Source: UBA4582 sp002389265 (GTDB lineage: Bacteria > Pseudomonadota > Gammaproteobacteria > Pseudomonadales > Azotimanducaceae). Taken from it: a DNA stretch of 64,000 bases. The position numbers and the translations under genes are program-made. Below are positions 43,086 through 51,924 of this stretch, one piece after another. How positions within the stretch are numbered: the first letter of the stretch is position 1; each line of letters starts with the position of its first letter. Under the pieces are notes generated by a model. The model worked only from the letters and a program-made list of their open reading frames with translations. It did not search any database and was not told where the DNA came from. The stretch lies in assembly GCA_943788825.1 (NCBI GenBank), contig CALSRT010000002.1, positions 1-64,000 on the forward strand. The letters are read 5' to 3'.

Positions 43086-44750
43086 ATGGCACAATACGTT
43101 TACACCATGTCCAGAGTCGGTAAGGTCGTTCCGCCGAATCGCGTTATCCTGAAGGATATCTCTTTATCCTTTTTTCCAGGGGCAAAAATTGGCGTCCTGG
43201 GTCTCAATGGCGCCGGTAAGTCTACGCTGCTGAAAATTATGGCCGGTCTCGACCTGGAAATCCTCGGCGAAGCCAGACCCCAGCCGGACCTGAAGATTGG
43301 TTATTTATCCCAGGAGCCAGAACTGGACGCGAGCCGCGACGTTCGTGGCAATGTGGAAGACGGCGTGCGCGAACTCAAAGACCTGATCGACGCTTTCAAC
43401 GAGATCAGCGATAAATTTGCCGAACCCATGTCTGACACGGAGATGACCGATCTCCTCGAACAACAAGGAGAACTACAACTCAAGATCGACGCCGCCGATG
43501 GCTGGGACCTGGAACGCAAACTCAATATCGCCGCCGACGCGTTACGCCTACCCCCATTTGATGCCGACGTCACAACCCTGTCTGGGGGTGAGAAACGTCG
43601 AGTCGCCTTGTGCCGTTTGTTGATGTCCAATCCCGACATGCTGTTGCTGGACGAACCCACGAACCACCTGGATGCGGAAAGCGTGGCCTGGCTCGAACAT
43701 TATCTACAGGACTTTCCTGGCACCGTGGTCGCCATTACCCACGATCGGTACTTCCTCGACAACGCCGCGGGTTGGATTCTGGAGCTGGATCGTGGCTATG
43801 GCATCCCCTTCGAAGGGAACTACTCCGCTTGGCTCGAAGACAAAGACCGACGTCTGGAAATGGAAGAAAAGCGCGAAGGCGCGCGACAGAAAACCATCAA
43901 AGCCGAACTGGAGTGGGTCAGGACTCAACCCAAGGCTCGGCATGCCAAAAATCGGGCCCGCTTGGCTCGCTTTGAAGAGCTTAACGGCCAGGAATTTCAG
44001 CGCCGCAGCGAGACCCTGGAATTGTACATTCCACCAGGACCTCGATTGGGCGATGTCATCCTTGAGGTTGAAAGTGTTAGCAAGGGGTTTGGCGATCAAC
44101 TGCTGATTGACGATTTGAGTTTCAGCGTGCCTAAGGGTGCCATCGTCGGCATTATTGGCGGCAACGGCGCGGGTAAGTCCACCCTGTTCCGAATGATCAG
44201 CGGCACCGATCAGCCTGACAGCGGGACGGTACGTTTAGGAGAAACCGTCGTCCTCGGTCATGTGGATCAAAGCCGCGACAGTCTGTCAGACGACAAGAAT
44301 GTTTGGGAGGAGATTTCAGAAGGTAACGAGGTGATTCAGATTGGTCGCTACGAGACGCCTTCTCGCGGCTATGTCAGTCGCTTCAACTTCAAGGGTGGGG
44401 ATCAACAGAAACTGGTGAAAAATCTTTCTGGCGGTGAGCGCAATCGCGTGCACCTGGCAAAGCTGCTGAAAAAGGGCGCAAATTTCCTACTGCTAGACGA
44501 ACCCACCAACGACCTGGACGTAGAGACATTACGGTCTTTGGAAACCGCCATCGAAGCCTATCCGGGTACCTTGATGGTGATCTCACATGATCGCTGGTTC
44601 CTCGATCGGATTGCTACCCATATCCTCGCCTTTGAAGGTAACAGCACTGCGGTCTGGTTTGATGGCAACTATTCTGAATATGAAGATGACCACCGCAAAC
44701 GTCAGGGTGACACGGGCCCGACTCGGGTCAAGTACAAGAAGCTGGCCTGA
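43086..44750 (+). CDS. ettA: energy-dependent translational throttle protein EttA (ABC-F)
   Basis: A 554-residue ABC-F ATPase with two nucleotide-binding domains. The first Walker A is GLNGAGKST (39-47), with LSGGEKRRVALCRLL and LLLDEPTNHLD. The second is GGNGAGKST, followed by LSGGERNRVHLAKLL. The toe/arm linker is Arg/Glu/Lys-rich (about 240-320). EttA binds the ribosomal E site and gates translation with energy charge. The start is ATG 43086, since the frame to 43068 begins at a weak TTG. It is divergent from nrdR and convergent with radA, only 18 bases away. Confidence 0.95.
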   Translation: MAQYVYTMSRVGKVVPPNRVILKDISLSFFPGAKIGVLGLNGAGKSTLLKIMAGLDLEILGEARPQPDLKIGYLSQEPELDASRDVRGNVEDGVRELKDLIDAFNEISDKFAEPMSDTEMTDLLEQQGELQLKIDAADGWDLERKLNIAADALRLPPFDADVTTLSGGEKRRVALCRLLMSNPDMLLLDEPTNHLDAESVAWLEHYLQDFPGTVVAITHDRYFLDNAAGWILELDRGYGIPFEGNYSAWLEDKDRRLEMEEKREGARQKTIKAELEWVRTQPKARHAKNRARLARFEELNGQEFQRRSETLELYIPPGPRLGDVILEVESVSKGFGDQLLIDDLSFSVPKGAIVGIIGGNGAGKSTLFRMISGTDQPDSGTVRLGETVVLGHVDQSRDSLSDDKNVWEEISEGNEVIQIGRYETPSRGYVSRFNFKGGDQQKLVKNLSGGERNRVHLAKLLKKGANFLLLDEPTNDLDVETLRSLETAIEAYPGTLMVISHDRWFLDRIATHILAFEGNSTAVWFDGNYSEYEDDHRKRQGDTGPTRVKYKKLA

Positions 44751-44768
44751 GCCCAGAAAACTGCGGAC

Positions 44769-46130
44769 TCAGGCGCCAATGGCTTCAAGAGCCTCTTGGA
44801 GCTTGTTGACGCCGGTGATCTGCATGCCTTTGATCGGTTGTTTAGGCAAGTTGGCTTTCGGCACGATGGCGTGCCGAAAGCCATGCTTCGCCGCCTCTCG
44901 CAATCGATCCTGACCGTTCGGCACGGGCCTGATTTCACCGGACAAACCCACCTCGCCAAAACAAATCAGATCCATGGGCAGCGCCTTGTCTCGAAAACTT
45001 GAGACCACCGCGAGCAGGAGCGCCAGATCGCTGCTGGTTTCGGTCACGCGAATACCGCCAACCGCATTGACGAAGACATCTTGATCACCCACCTGCAAGC
45101 CACCGTGACGATGCAGCACCGCCAGCAGCATGGCCAATCGATTCTGCTCAAAACCCACCGCCACTCGCCGAGGATTACCCAGGGCACTGGCATCAACCAG
45201 GGCTTGAGCTTCAACTAACAAGGGTCGCGTGCCTTCCCAAACGACCATGACGATACTGCCAGGCGCCGCCTCCTCGCCTCGAGACAAGAAGATCGCCGAG
45301 GGGTTCGACACTTCTGCCAGGCCCTTCTCGGTCATGGCAAAAATACCCAACTCATTGACGGCACCAAAGCGATTCTTACTGGCGCGCAGGGTGCGATAGC
45401 GACTGTCGTTCTCGCCTTCGAGCATCACGAAGCAATCAATCATATGCTCCAGCACCCTTGGGCCAGCGAGGTTGCCTTCCTTCGTTACATGGCCCACCAA
45501 CAATAAGATCGTGTCAGTACGCTTGGCGTGCTGGATCAACATGGAAGCGCTCTCTCGAACCTGGGCAACACCGCCAGGGGCCGATTCCACACCATCCATG
45601 TACATGACCTGAATCGAGTCAATCACGATTAATTTGGGCTTCATCTCATCCCAGGTCGCACAAATCGCTTCCACATTGGTCTGCGCCATGACGTTGAGCT
45701 TATCAACCGGCAATTGCAGCCGTCGGGCCCGCATCGCGATCTGTGCCAGACTCTCTTCACCGGTGATATACAGGGCCGCGTGTTGCTCGGCGAGCTTACA
45801 CAAGGTTTGAATCAACAACGTACTCTTGCCAGCGCCGGGGCTACCGGAGATTAACACCGCCGAACCGGGCACCAAACCACCTCCCAGCACACGGTCAAAC
45901 TCACCAGAACCGGTGGCCAGTCGCGGCACATCCTGGGCAGACACCTCGCCGAGAATGCTGGCAGCGGCTAGTTGGCCGGCAAAACCCTGCTTTCTGGCAC
46001 TGCGGGCGGTGTCTTCAATCGACAGCCGAGTCATGGTATTCCAGGCTTTGCAGTCACCACACTGACCCTGCCATTTGGCACTTTCAGAGCCACAATCACC
46101 GCAGACATAAACTGTTTTTGACTTGGCCAT
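44769..46130 (-). CDS. radA: DNA repair protein RadA
   Basis: A 453-residue RecA-like helicase for recombination intermediates. The N-terminal zinc finger uses Cys10, Cys13, Cys24 and Cys27. The Walker A motif is GSPGAGKST (about 95-103), and the RadA-specific KNRFG (about 252) and the C-terminal Lon-like peptidase-fold domain are present. It lies 60 bases downstream of alr on the same strand. Its stop is just past the ettA stop, and an inverted repeat (gcctgag, 44745-44751, with ctcaggc, 44768-44774) encloses both stops. Confidence 0.95.
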   Translation of the reverse strand: MAKSKTVYVCGDCGSESAKWQGQCGDCKAWNTMTRLSIEDTARSARKQGFAGQLAAASILGEVSAQDVPRLATGSGEFDRVLGGGLVPGSAVLISGSPGAGKSTLLIQTLCKLAEQHAALYITGEESLAQIAMRARRLQLPVDKLNVMAQTNVEAICATWDEMKPKLIVIDSIQVMYMDGVESAPGGVAQVRESASMLIQHAKRTDTILLLVGHVTKEGNLAGPRVLEHMIDCFVMLEGENDSRYRTLRASKNRFGAVNELGIFAMTEKGLAEVSNPSAIFLSRGEEAAPGSIVMVVWEGTRPLLVEAQALVDASALGNPRRVAVGFEQNRLAMLLAVLHRHGGLQVGDQDVFVNAVGGIRVTETSSDLALLLAVVSSFRDKALPMDLICFGEVGLSGEIRPVPNGQDRLREAAKHGFRHAIVPKANLPKQPIKGMQITGVNKLQEALEAIGA

Positions 46131-46190
46131 CAGTGTCGCCTGTATTGTCCATTTATTTTGAAATTACTGGTCTCTGCTGTTGGCGAGCGC

Positions 46191-47243
46191 TTACTCATCA
46201 ACCAATTCACGTTGCACTCTCGCGGTCAGACCGGACATCAGGGTATAGCCAATGGAGCCCACCAATGCCGCCACTTCGTCTACCGGTAGCGCCTGGCCCC
46301 ACATCTCGGCTCGCTCATTGGGGACTATTGGCAGATCACCCACATCCACCATCAAGGTATCCATGGAAACTCGACCAACAATCGGTCGCCGCTGCCCATT
46401 GATCCACACCGGCATTTGCACCGGGACTTCCCGCGGATAACCATCAGCATAGCCGATGCCCAACACTGCAATACGGGTATTTTCCGGCGCGCGCCAGATA
46501 CCGCCATAGCCAATGGTCTCTCCTGCTGCCACCGCCCTAACCGAGAGCACCGGTGCTGTCAGGGTCATCGCTGGACGCAGGTCAGCCAACTTGGTGTTCG
46601 CCGGCGAGCTGCCGTAGAGCATGATACCGGGGCGAATCCAGTCATAATGGCTCTCGGGCCAACCGAGGATCGCCCCCGAATTCGCCAGACTGCGCGGTAT
46701 GCCCAGGTCCTTGGTCAGTGCCGCGAACAATTCGAGCTGCAGGCTATTCTGTGGATGAGCGAGATTTTCAGCGTTGGCGAGATGACTCAAAATACAAGTC
46801 ACATTGAATTCGCCACTGTCGACAATGGCCTGAAACGCCAGCGGTGAAAATCCCAATCGGTGCATGCCTGTATCGAGCTTGAGCCAGACCGGCAGGTCGC
46901 GACTGTGCTGGTCTGACAACAGATCTAACTGGTGTTGGCTATGCACGGTCGGTGTCAGCACAGCTTGTCGACAAGCTTCGAGTTCCTGCGAGTCGTTAAA
47001 TCCATGCAACACAATAATGGGCTGCTTGACGCCCTGGGCACGCAATTGAAGCCCCTCATCAACTCGAGCGACACCAAAGGCATCGACCCTTTGCAGACGA
47101 GATGCCAGACCCAGCATGTCATGGCCATAGGCGTTGCCTTTGACCATGGCCAGCAATTGACTATGAGGTGAACAGGCGCGGGCAAGATCGAGATTGTGTT
47201 GTATACCTCGAACGTGGATTCTCGCTATGGGCGAACTACTCAT
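46191..47243 (-). CDS. alr: alanine racemase
   Basis: A 350-residue PLP enzyme making D-alanine for peptidoglycan. The PLP Lys is Lys35 in AMVKGNAYGH, and the catalytic Tyr lies in GYGGIWRAP (about 245). The family C-terminal domain with VSMDTLMVDVGD follows. Length fits Alr/DadX. It lies between dnaB (45 bases upstream) and radA, as in related genomes, so it is the biosynthetic copy rather than a catabolic one. Confidence 0.95.
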   Translation of the reverse strand: MSSSPIARIHVRGIQHNLDLARACSPHSQLLAMVKGNAYGHDMLGLASRLQRVDAFGVARVDEGLQLRAQGVKQPIIVLHGFNDSQELEACRQAVLTPTVHSQHQLDLLSDQHSRDLPVWLKLDTGMHRLGFSPLAFQAIVDSGEFNVTCILSHLANAENLAHPQNSLQLELFAALTKDLGIPRSLANSGAILGWPESHYDWIRPGIMLYGSSPANTKLADLRPAMTLTAPVLSVRAVAAGETIGYGGIWRAPENTRIAVLGIGYADGYPREVPVQMPVWINGQRRPIVGRVSMDTLMVDVGDLPIVPNERAEMWGQALPVDEVAALVGSIGYTLMSGLTARVQRELVDE

Positions 47244-47287
47244 AGGAGCTACTCACAGACGCGTCTCATCCGAGCGACTCATAAGCG

Positions 47288-48664
47288 CTACTCATACATG
47301 TAATCATCGTAGCCCTGAGCCAGATCTTCAAACTTGGTGTACTGGCCAATAAATGCAAGCTTCTTGCGACCAATAGGACCATTTCGTTGTTTCAAGATAA
47401 TCGCTTCAGCGACGCCCTTTTCTGCGTCGTCGTGGTAAACCTCGTCTCGATAGATCGCCAGAATAACATCCGCATCCTGCTCGATGGCGCCAGATTCTCG
47501 CAAGTCAGACATGATTGGACGCTTGTCGGGCCGCTGCTCCAGACCTCGGTTGAGTTGAGACAGAGCCACCATTGGACAATCAAACTCCTTGGCTATCCCC
47601 TTCAGCCCACGGGAAATTTCCGAGATTTCTGTTGCTCGATTCTCTGAGCCGCCGGTCACCTGCATCAATTGTAGGTAGTCCACCACGATCAAGCCAATAG
47701 GGCCGTGTTCTCGGGCAATCCGCCGACATCGAGAGCGAATTTCGTTGGGCGACAGGGCTGAGGAATCATCGATAAACAACGGCTTGTCGTTCAGCAAAGT
47801 GACCGCTGATGTGAGCCTTGGCCAGTCTTCGTCGCTCAACTGTCCGCTTCGAATTTTTGATTGGTCTATTCGCCCGAGGGACGACAGCATACGCATGATC
47901 AATGAATCCGCAGGCATCTCCATACTGAACACCAAGACCGGCTTATCACCGGCGATCGCGGCATTTTCTGCAATGTTCATCGCGAAGCTGGTCTTCCCCA
48001 TGGACGGCCGTCCAGCGACAATCACCAGGTCGCCCTTCTGCAGGCCCATAGTCATTTCATCGATATCGCGAAAGCCTGTACTGAGTCCCGTCAGCGAGCC
48101 CTTGGTCTGAAACAACTCATCGATGCGCTCAACAGCCTTGGTCAGAACACTACGGACTGGCAGAGGGCCGCCGCTAGAAGGCCGAGAGTCGCCGATTTGG
48201 AAAACTTTGGATTCCGCCAGATCGATCAGCGTGGCACTATCGCGACCGTCGGGATTAAAACCGCTATCGGCAATCTCATGGGCGACCGAGATCAGCTTAC
48301 GAACGGTGGCACGCTCAACCACAATGGTGGCATAGGCACGGATATTAGAGGTGGTGGGAATGCTGTTGGCTAGATCAGACAAGTAGGCAATACCACCGAC
48401 ATTGCTGAGCTCGTTGACCGCACTCAAAGCCTCAGAGATGGTAATGATATCGAGGGGTTTGTTCTGTTCCGCCATGCTTTCCATGCAGCGAAAGATCACT
48501 CGGTGATCCCCGCGGTAGAAATCATCAGCGGTCAGCAGGCCTGAAATATGGTCGAACGCCTGTTCGTCGAGCATTAAGCCGCCGAGGACTGACCGTTCAG
48601 CCTCCAGCGAGTGGGGCGGAACCTTGAGGGTCGCCGTGTTAATGTCGTCTGTTGCTATAGCCAA
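47288..48664 (-). CDS. dnaB: replicative DNA helicase DnaB
   Basis: A 458-residue hexameric helicase. The N-terminal domain (about 15-170) is followed by the RecA-like ATPase with GRPSMGKT (218-225) and the usual Walker B and arginine finger (GGSENRATEISEISRGLK region). No intein is present. The start is TTG 48664 (MAIATDD); a better start was not found. It lies 201 bases downstream of rplI, with a structured element between them. Confidence 0.95.
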   Translation of the reverse strand: MAIATDDINTATLKVPPHSLEAERSVLGGLMLDEQAFDHISGLLTADDFYRGDHRVIFRCMESMAEQNKPLDIITISEALSAVNELSNVGGIAYLSDLANSIPTTSNIRAYATIVVERATVRKLISVAHEIADSGFNPDGRDSATLIDLAESKVFQIGDSRPSSGGPLPVRSVLTKAVERIDELFQTKGSLTGLSTGFRDIDEMTMGLQKGDLVIVAGRPSMGKTSFAMNIAENAAIAGDKPVLVFSMEMPADSLIMRMLSSLGRIDQSKIRSGQLSDEDWPRLTSAVTLLNDKPLFIDDSSALSPNEIRSRCRRIAREHGPIGLIVVDYLQLMQVTGGSENRATEISEISRGLKGIAKEFDCPMVALSQLNRGLEQRPDKRPIMSDLRESGAIEQDADVILAIYRDEVYHDDAEKGVAEAIILKQRNGPIGRKKLAFIGQYTKFEDLAQGYDDYMYE

Positions 48665-48798
48665 AAGTGTCGCCGCGCTGAAGGATGAGCCAGGTAGGGT
48701 AGAGTACCCTGCGAAAAGAAACTTTCAATAGCAAAACATATCGGGCGTCTCTTGAGCAAGACCCCCCTGCGCTTCTGGAACCTGAATTAGGCTAACTT

Positions 48799-48855
48799 GA
48801 TCCCGTTTCCAGCGACTCCTGGCTTGGCAGCCAGCATAGACACCAGCACGGGATC
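48799..48855. repeat. nested inverted repeats between rplI and dnaB
   Basis: gatcccgt (48799-48806) pairs with acgggatc (48848-48855) and encloses ctggc/gccag (48819-48823, 48830-48834). It lies between the rplI stop and dnaB start. No T tract follows, so it may be a transcript-processing or attenuating structure rather than a simple terminator. Confidence 0.4.
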
Positions 48856-48865
48856 ACGCCTTCAA

Positions 48866-49315
48866 TCAAGCCTCGGCGATGACACCGACTTTGAGCTTCA
48901 CATTGACGTCAGTGTGCAGGTGAATATCTACTTCATGCTCACCCAGATCACGGATCGGACCTTCAGGCATGCGCACTTCACTCTTCTCCAGCTCGAGCCC
49001 TTGGGCCGCTACGGCGTCAACGATGTCACGAACAGTGATTGAGCCAAACAGCTTGCCTTCATCGCCGGCCTTAGCCGTGATGGTAACTTCCAAGGCGCTG
49101 ATTTTCGCACCACGAGCCTGGCATTCTGCCAACTTCTCGTCAGCCAGCTTTTGCAGTTCAACTCGTCGAACCTCGAAAGAGGCAACATTTTCTTTCGTCG
49201 CCGGCACAGCTTTCTTTTGCGGCATCAGGTAATTACGCCCGTAGCCAGACTTGACCGTCACCTGGTCGCCCAGATTACCTAGGTTAGCAACGCGTTCTAA
49301 CAGAATAACTTCCAT
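48866..49315 (-). CDS. rplI: 50S ribosomal protein L9
   Basis: A 149-residue L9 with the N-terminal MEVILLERVANLGNLGDQV pattern and the long connecting helix. Length matches E. coli L9 (149). ATG 49315 has GAGGTG 7 bases upstream. It directly follows a DUF2232-type gene (3 bases). Confidence 0.98.
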   Translation of the reverse strand: MEVILLERVANLGNLGDQVTVKSGYGRNYLMPQKKAVPATKENVASFEVRRVELQKLADEKLAECQARGAKISALEVTITAKAGDEGKLFGSITVRDIVDAVAAQGLELEKSEVRMPEGPIRDLGEHEVDIHLHTDVNVKLKVGVIAEA

Positions 49316-49318
49316 ATC

Positions 49319-50179
49319 TTACACCTCTCGATCGGATCGAAATTTCTTTCTCAATTCAAACCAGCTATCCATCAATGCCAGCGATGCCAACAAGGGTGAA
49401 ACCAGCTGATACATGATTATCAACACTATATAGAAGCCCCCCAACCAATGGCCGGACAACCCCTTCATGGCAACCAGCCAGTGCACCAGGCCAATTGCCG
49501 CCATGACCAAGGGTACCGTTAACAACGGTATCCAGCGCAACGCCTGCGGCGTACCAATCACTACACAGACCAGCAGCAGCGCTACAATGCCGGCAGCCAA
49601 TGGTGCCGGTATGCGCAGCTGATGGAACTCAGCCTGAAAGCCGCCAGGATGATATAACTGGCTTTGCCAAGATCTTGCCAAGACCAGAAAACCGATCATG
49701 GCATAGGCCTGACCCATGGCAAACAAACCCATAACCACCTGTCGCGTCAGCTCCTGCATCTCGACCGGATCAATTAGTTGAGCACTACCATCAGCCGTCA
49801 GCTCCAAGTACCACTCCACAAGCCTCGTCAAATCGTCTGCCACCAGTACCTCAAAGATGAGACTACTGGCGCCTGCCACAACCACTACCGCCCCTAACAC
49901 TAGCTCCCAAGATTGGGTACTGCGCAAGATCGACGCCAGGCAAACCATGCCCATCAGGCCCATCAACGGACCTGGGTCACCGGTAGTGATATACAGCCCG
50001 ATGAGCGGCGTACTTGCCAACAGCAGCAGCACCAACCCTTCGCTGACGCCCTTGCGTAGCAGCACCAAACAAACGATCGCCGCACTAAACCAATGACCTA
50101 ATGGCAACAATGCCAGCCCGACACTGACGGCTATCGCCTGAAGCCGTCCTCGCATCACGAATTCAGCCAGGGCACGCAT
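49319..50179 (-). CDS. DUF2232 (YybS-like) membrane protein
   Basis: A 286-residue integral membrane protein with about 8 predicted transmembrane segments. Proteins of this kind (YybS/DUF2232) sit between rpsR and rplI in pseudomonads and Gram-positive bacteria, and their function is unknown. It is 59 bases downstream of rpsR and 3 bases from rplI, so it belongs to the ribosomal operon. Confidence 0.8.
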   Translation of the reverse strand: MRALAEFVMRGRLQAIAVSVGLALLPLGHWFSAAIVCLVLLRKGVSEGLVLLLLASTPLIGLYITTGDPGPLMGLMGMVCLASILRSTQSWELVLGAVVVVAGASSLIFEVLVADDLTRLVEWYLELTADGSAQLIDPVEMQELTRQVVMGLFAMGQAYAMIGFLVLARSWQSQLYHPGGFQAEFHQLRIPAPLAAGIVALLLVCVVIGTPQALRWIPLLTVPLVMAAIGLVHWLVAMKGLSGHWLGGFYIVLIIMYQLVSPLLASLALMDSWFELRKKFRSDREV

Positions 50180-50238
50180 ACTAATTTGCTCTCAGTAGTT
50201 AGCGGAAACTTAGCAGTAAGTCAGCGAATAGCGACTAC

Positions 50239-50466
50239 TTACTTATGCCCATCAGTAAAAGGAATCAGAGCGAGATAACGCGCACGCTTAACGGCTTTCG
50301 CCAATTGACGCTGGTATCTGGCCTTGGTGCCCGTAATACGACTCGGAACGATCTTGCCTGTCTCTGAGACATATTGCTTGAGCATTTCGATATCTTTGTA
50401 ATCAATCTCGGTTACGCCTTCAGCAGTAAACCGGCAAAACTTTCTTCTTCGATAAAATCGTGACAT
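50239..50466 (-). CDS. rpsR: 30S ribosomal protein S18
   Basis: A 75-residue S18, starting MSRFYRRRKFCRF. The typical DYKDIEMLKQYVSETGKI and RQLAKAVKRARYLALIPF are present. ATG 50466 has GGAGAA upstream. It follows rpsF by 12 bases, the usual coupled pair. Confidence 0.98.
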   Translation of the reverse strand: MSRFYRRRKFCRFTAEGVTEIDYKDIEMLKQYVSETGKIVPSRITGTKARYQRQLAKAVKRARYLALIPFTDGHK

Positions 50467-50478
50467 GAAATTCTCCGG

Positions 50479-50931
50479 TTAGCTGGCTGCTTCTGAATCG
50501 GCTTCTGAATCGGCTTCTGAATCGGCATATGTATCAGCTACTGCTTCTTCAACGGCCACGGGCGCACGAGGCGCTGACACATCGTCTCGCTCTTTACGCT
50601 CACGACTCTCGCGTTCGACCTTCATGATAGGCGAATCTTCCGTCTCAGGACCCTTGCGGCTCATGATCAGGTTGCGCAAAACCGCGTCATTAAAGCGGAA
50701 AGCCGTGTTTAGTTCCTCGAGAACCTCTTTGCCACATTCGACATTGAGCAAAGCGTAATGGGCTTTGTGGATTTTGTTGATCGGGTAGGCTAACTGACGA
50801 CGCCCCCAATCTTCGACGCGGTGAACCTGGCCACCACCGTCGGTAATCATGCTGGAGTAACGCTCGACCATTCCTGGTACCTGTTCGCTTTGATCAGGAT
50901 GTACCAGAAACACTATTTCATAATGTCTCAT
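50479..50931 (-). CDS. rpsF: 30S ribosomal protein S6 with C-terminal DSEA repeats
   Basis: A 150-residue S6. The core (1-100) reads MRHYEIVFLVHPDQSEQV and NLIMSRKGPE, matching the family. The acidic tail (about 100-150) ends in three copies of Asp-Ser-Glu-Ala, encoded by an exact 12-bp tandem repeat (50489-50524). Variable acidic S6 tails are known; in E. coli Glu residues are added enzymatically. The operon leader contains a candidate S6-S18 binding hairpin. Confidence 0.95.
   Translation of the reverse strand: MRHYEIVFLVHPDQSEQVPGMVERYSSMITDGGGQVHRVEDWGRRQLAYPINKIHKAHYALLNVECGKEVLEELNTAFRFNDAVLRNLIMSRKGPETEDSPIMKVERESRERKERDDVSAPRAPVAVEEAVADTYADSEADSEADSEAAS
50489..50524. repeat. 12-bp tandem repeat in the rpsF C-terminus
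   Basis: The unit gcttctgaatcg repeats three times exactly (50489-50500, 50501-50512, 50513-50524). On the coding strand it spells Asp-Ser-Glu-Ala three times. The unit is a multiple of three, so length change would keep the frame. Confidence 0.9.
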
Positions 50932-50953
50932 TCAAGACTCCTTTCGGGTTAAT

Positions 50954-50987
50954 GCTTCCCAGCACGCGTGATTCGCGGTGGTGAAGC
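50954..50987 (-). promoter_or_regulatory. candidate S6:S18-binding leader hairpin of rpsF-rpsR
   Basis: In the rpsF leader, read on the minus strand, a stem with GCTTC/GAAGC ends and an inner CGCG/CGCG stem over AATCA encloses ACCACC near a CCG. The known proteobacterial S6:S18 motif has a CCG in a bulge of such a hairpin, bound by the S6-S18 complex to repress its operon. Position and bulge fit; pairing details are not fully consistent with the consensus. Confidence 0.45.
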
Positions 50988-51096
50988 AAGGAGAAAACTG
51001 GGGGCGCATTGTAGCGATACACCGCCAGTAATTCAAACCTTGTTCGTTTTTATTATTTCAGCCTCAATTTTACTGTTCTATCGCGGCTCCGGCTTT

Positions 51097-51150
51097 CATC
51101 TCGCCCCCTCATCTCGCCCCTTTCATCTCGCCCCATTTTCATCTCGCCCC
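51097..51150. repeat. 11-bp repeat at and after the rlmB stop codon, four copies
   Basis: Four copies of catctcgcccc (51097-51107, 51110-51120, 51124-51134, 51140-51150) are spaced 2-5 bases apart. The last overlaps the final codons and TGA of rlmB (51139-51141). The repeats therefore duplicate the gene end, including its stop, three times downstream. Confidence 0.85.
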
Positions 51151-51924
51151 GGCGGTTTCAGTCTTGGGCGGCGCCACGTGTTGGCGCTGCCGAATCGCCT
51201 CATACAGACAAATACCCGTCGCCACTGAAACATTAAACCCTAGGTTCGCATAGGGCATCGGGATATTGACGAGGTAATCGCAGGCCTTAGTTGTCCGCTC
51301 ACGCATCCCACGCTCCTCGGAACCCATGATAATCGCCACATTACCAGTCAGATCCACCTGCTCAAGGGCCTGGTCGGCTTCCAGCAACGTCCCAACTATC
51401 CAGATGCCCCGCTGCTTGAGCTGTTCAATACAGCGGACCAGATTCACGACCTGCACCACTGGTACGATAGAGGCGCCGCCTGAGGCGGTTTTGGCAGCTG
51501 CAGCATTCAGCGGCGCGCTGTTGTCTTTCGGCACTATCACACAATGTGCGCCCAACGTCGCGGCACTACGCAAGCAAGCACCAAAATTTCGCGGGTCCGT
51601 TACTCCATCCAAGATCAGTAGCAACAGCCCTTCCGGGTTGGTCTCGAGAATCTGGTCCAGGGCTTTCTCGCCGAGCATCAACATCGGCGCTACAGTCAAT
51701 GCGACACCCTGATGACTGATACTGGTCATCTCATCCAACTCTCTGTCAGTGGCCCGCTGAACCGGTATTGCCGCCGACTCCGCCAGCTCGACCAACGCCT
51801 CGACTCGCCGAGACAGCGAGCCTTCACGTACCGTCAGCGTATGCACTCCCTGCTTCCCCGCCAGCAATCGGCTTTCCACAGAATTAATACCAAACAGAAC
51901 ATCCGTAACCGCAGCCTCTTTCAT
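51139..51924 (-). CDS. rlmB: 23S rRNA (guanosine-2'-O-)-methyltransferase
   Basis: A 261-residue SPOUT methyltransferase for G2251 of 23S rRNA. The knotted C-terminal domain has the family motifs NFGACLRSAATLGAH, IIMGSEERGMRERT and IPMPYANLGFNVSVAT. The start ATG 51924 shares a base with the rnr stop (TAATG). The rnr-rlmB pair is standard. Confidence 0.95.
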   Translation of the reverse strand: MKEAAVTDVLFGINSVESRLLAGKQGVHTLTVREGSLSRRVEALVELAESAAIPVQRATDRELDEMTSISHQGVALTVAPMLMLGEKALDQILETNPEGLLLLILDGVTDPRNFGACLRSAATLGAHCVIVPKDNSAPLNAAAAKTASGGASIVPVVQVVNLVRCIEQLKQRGIWIVGTLLEADQALEQVDLTGNVAIIMGSEERGMRERTTKACDYLVNIPMPYANLGFNVSVATGICLYEAIRQRQHVAPPKTETAGAR

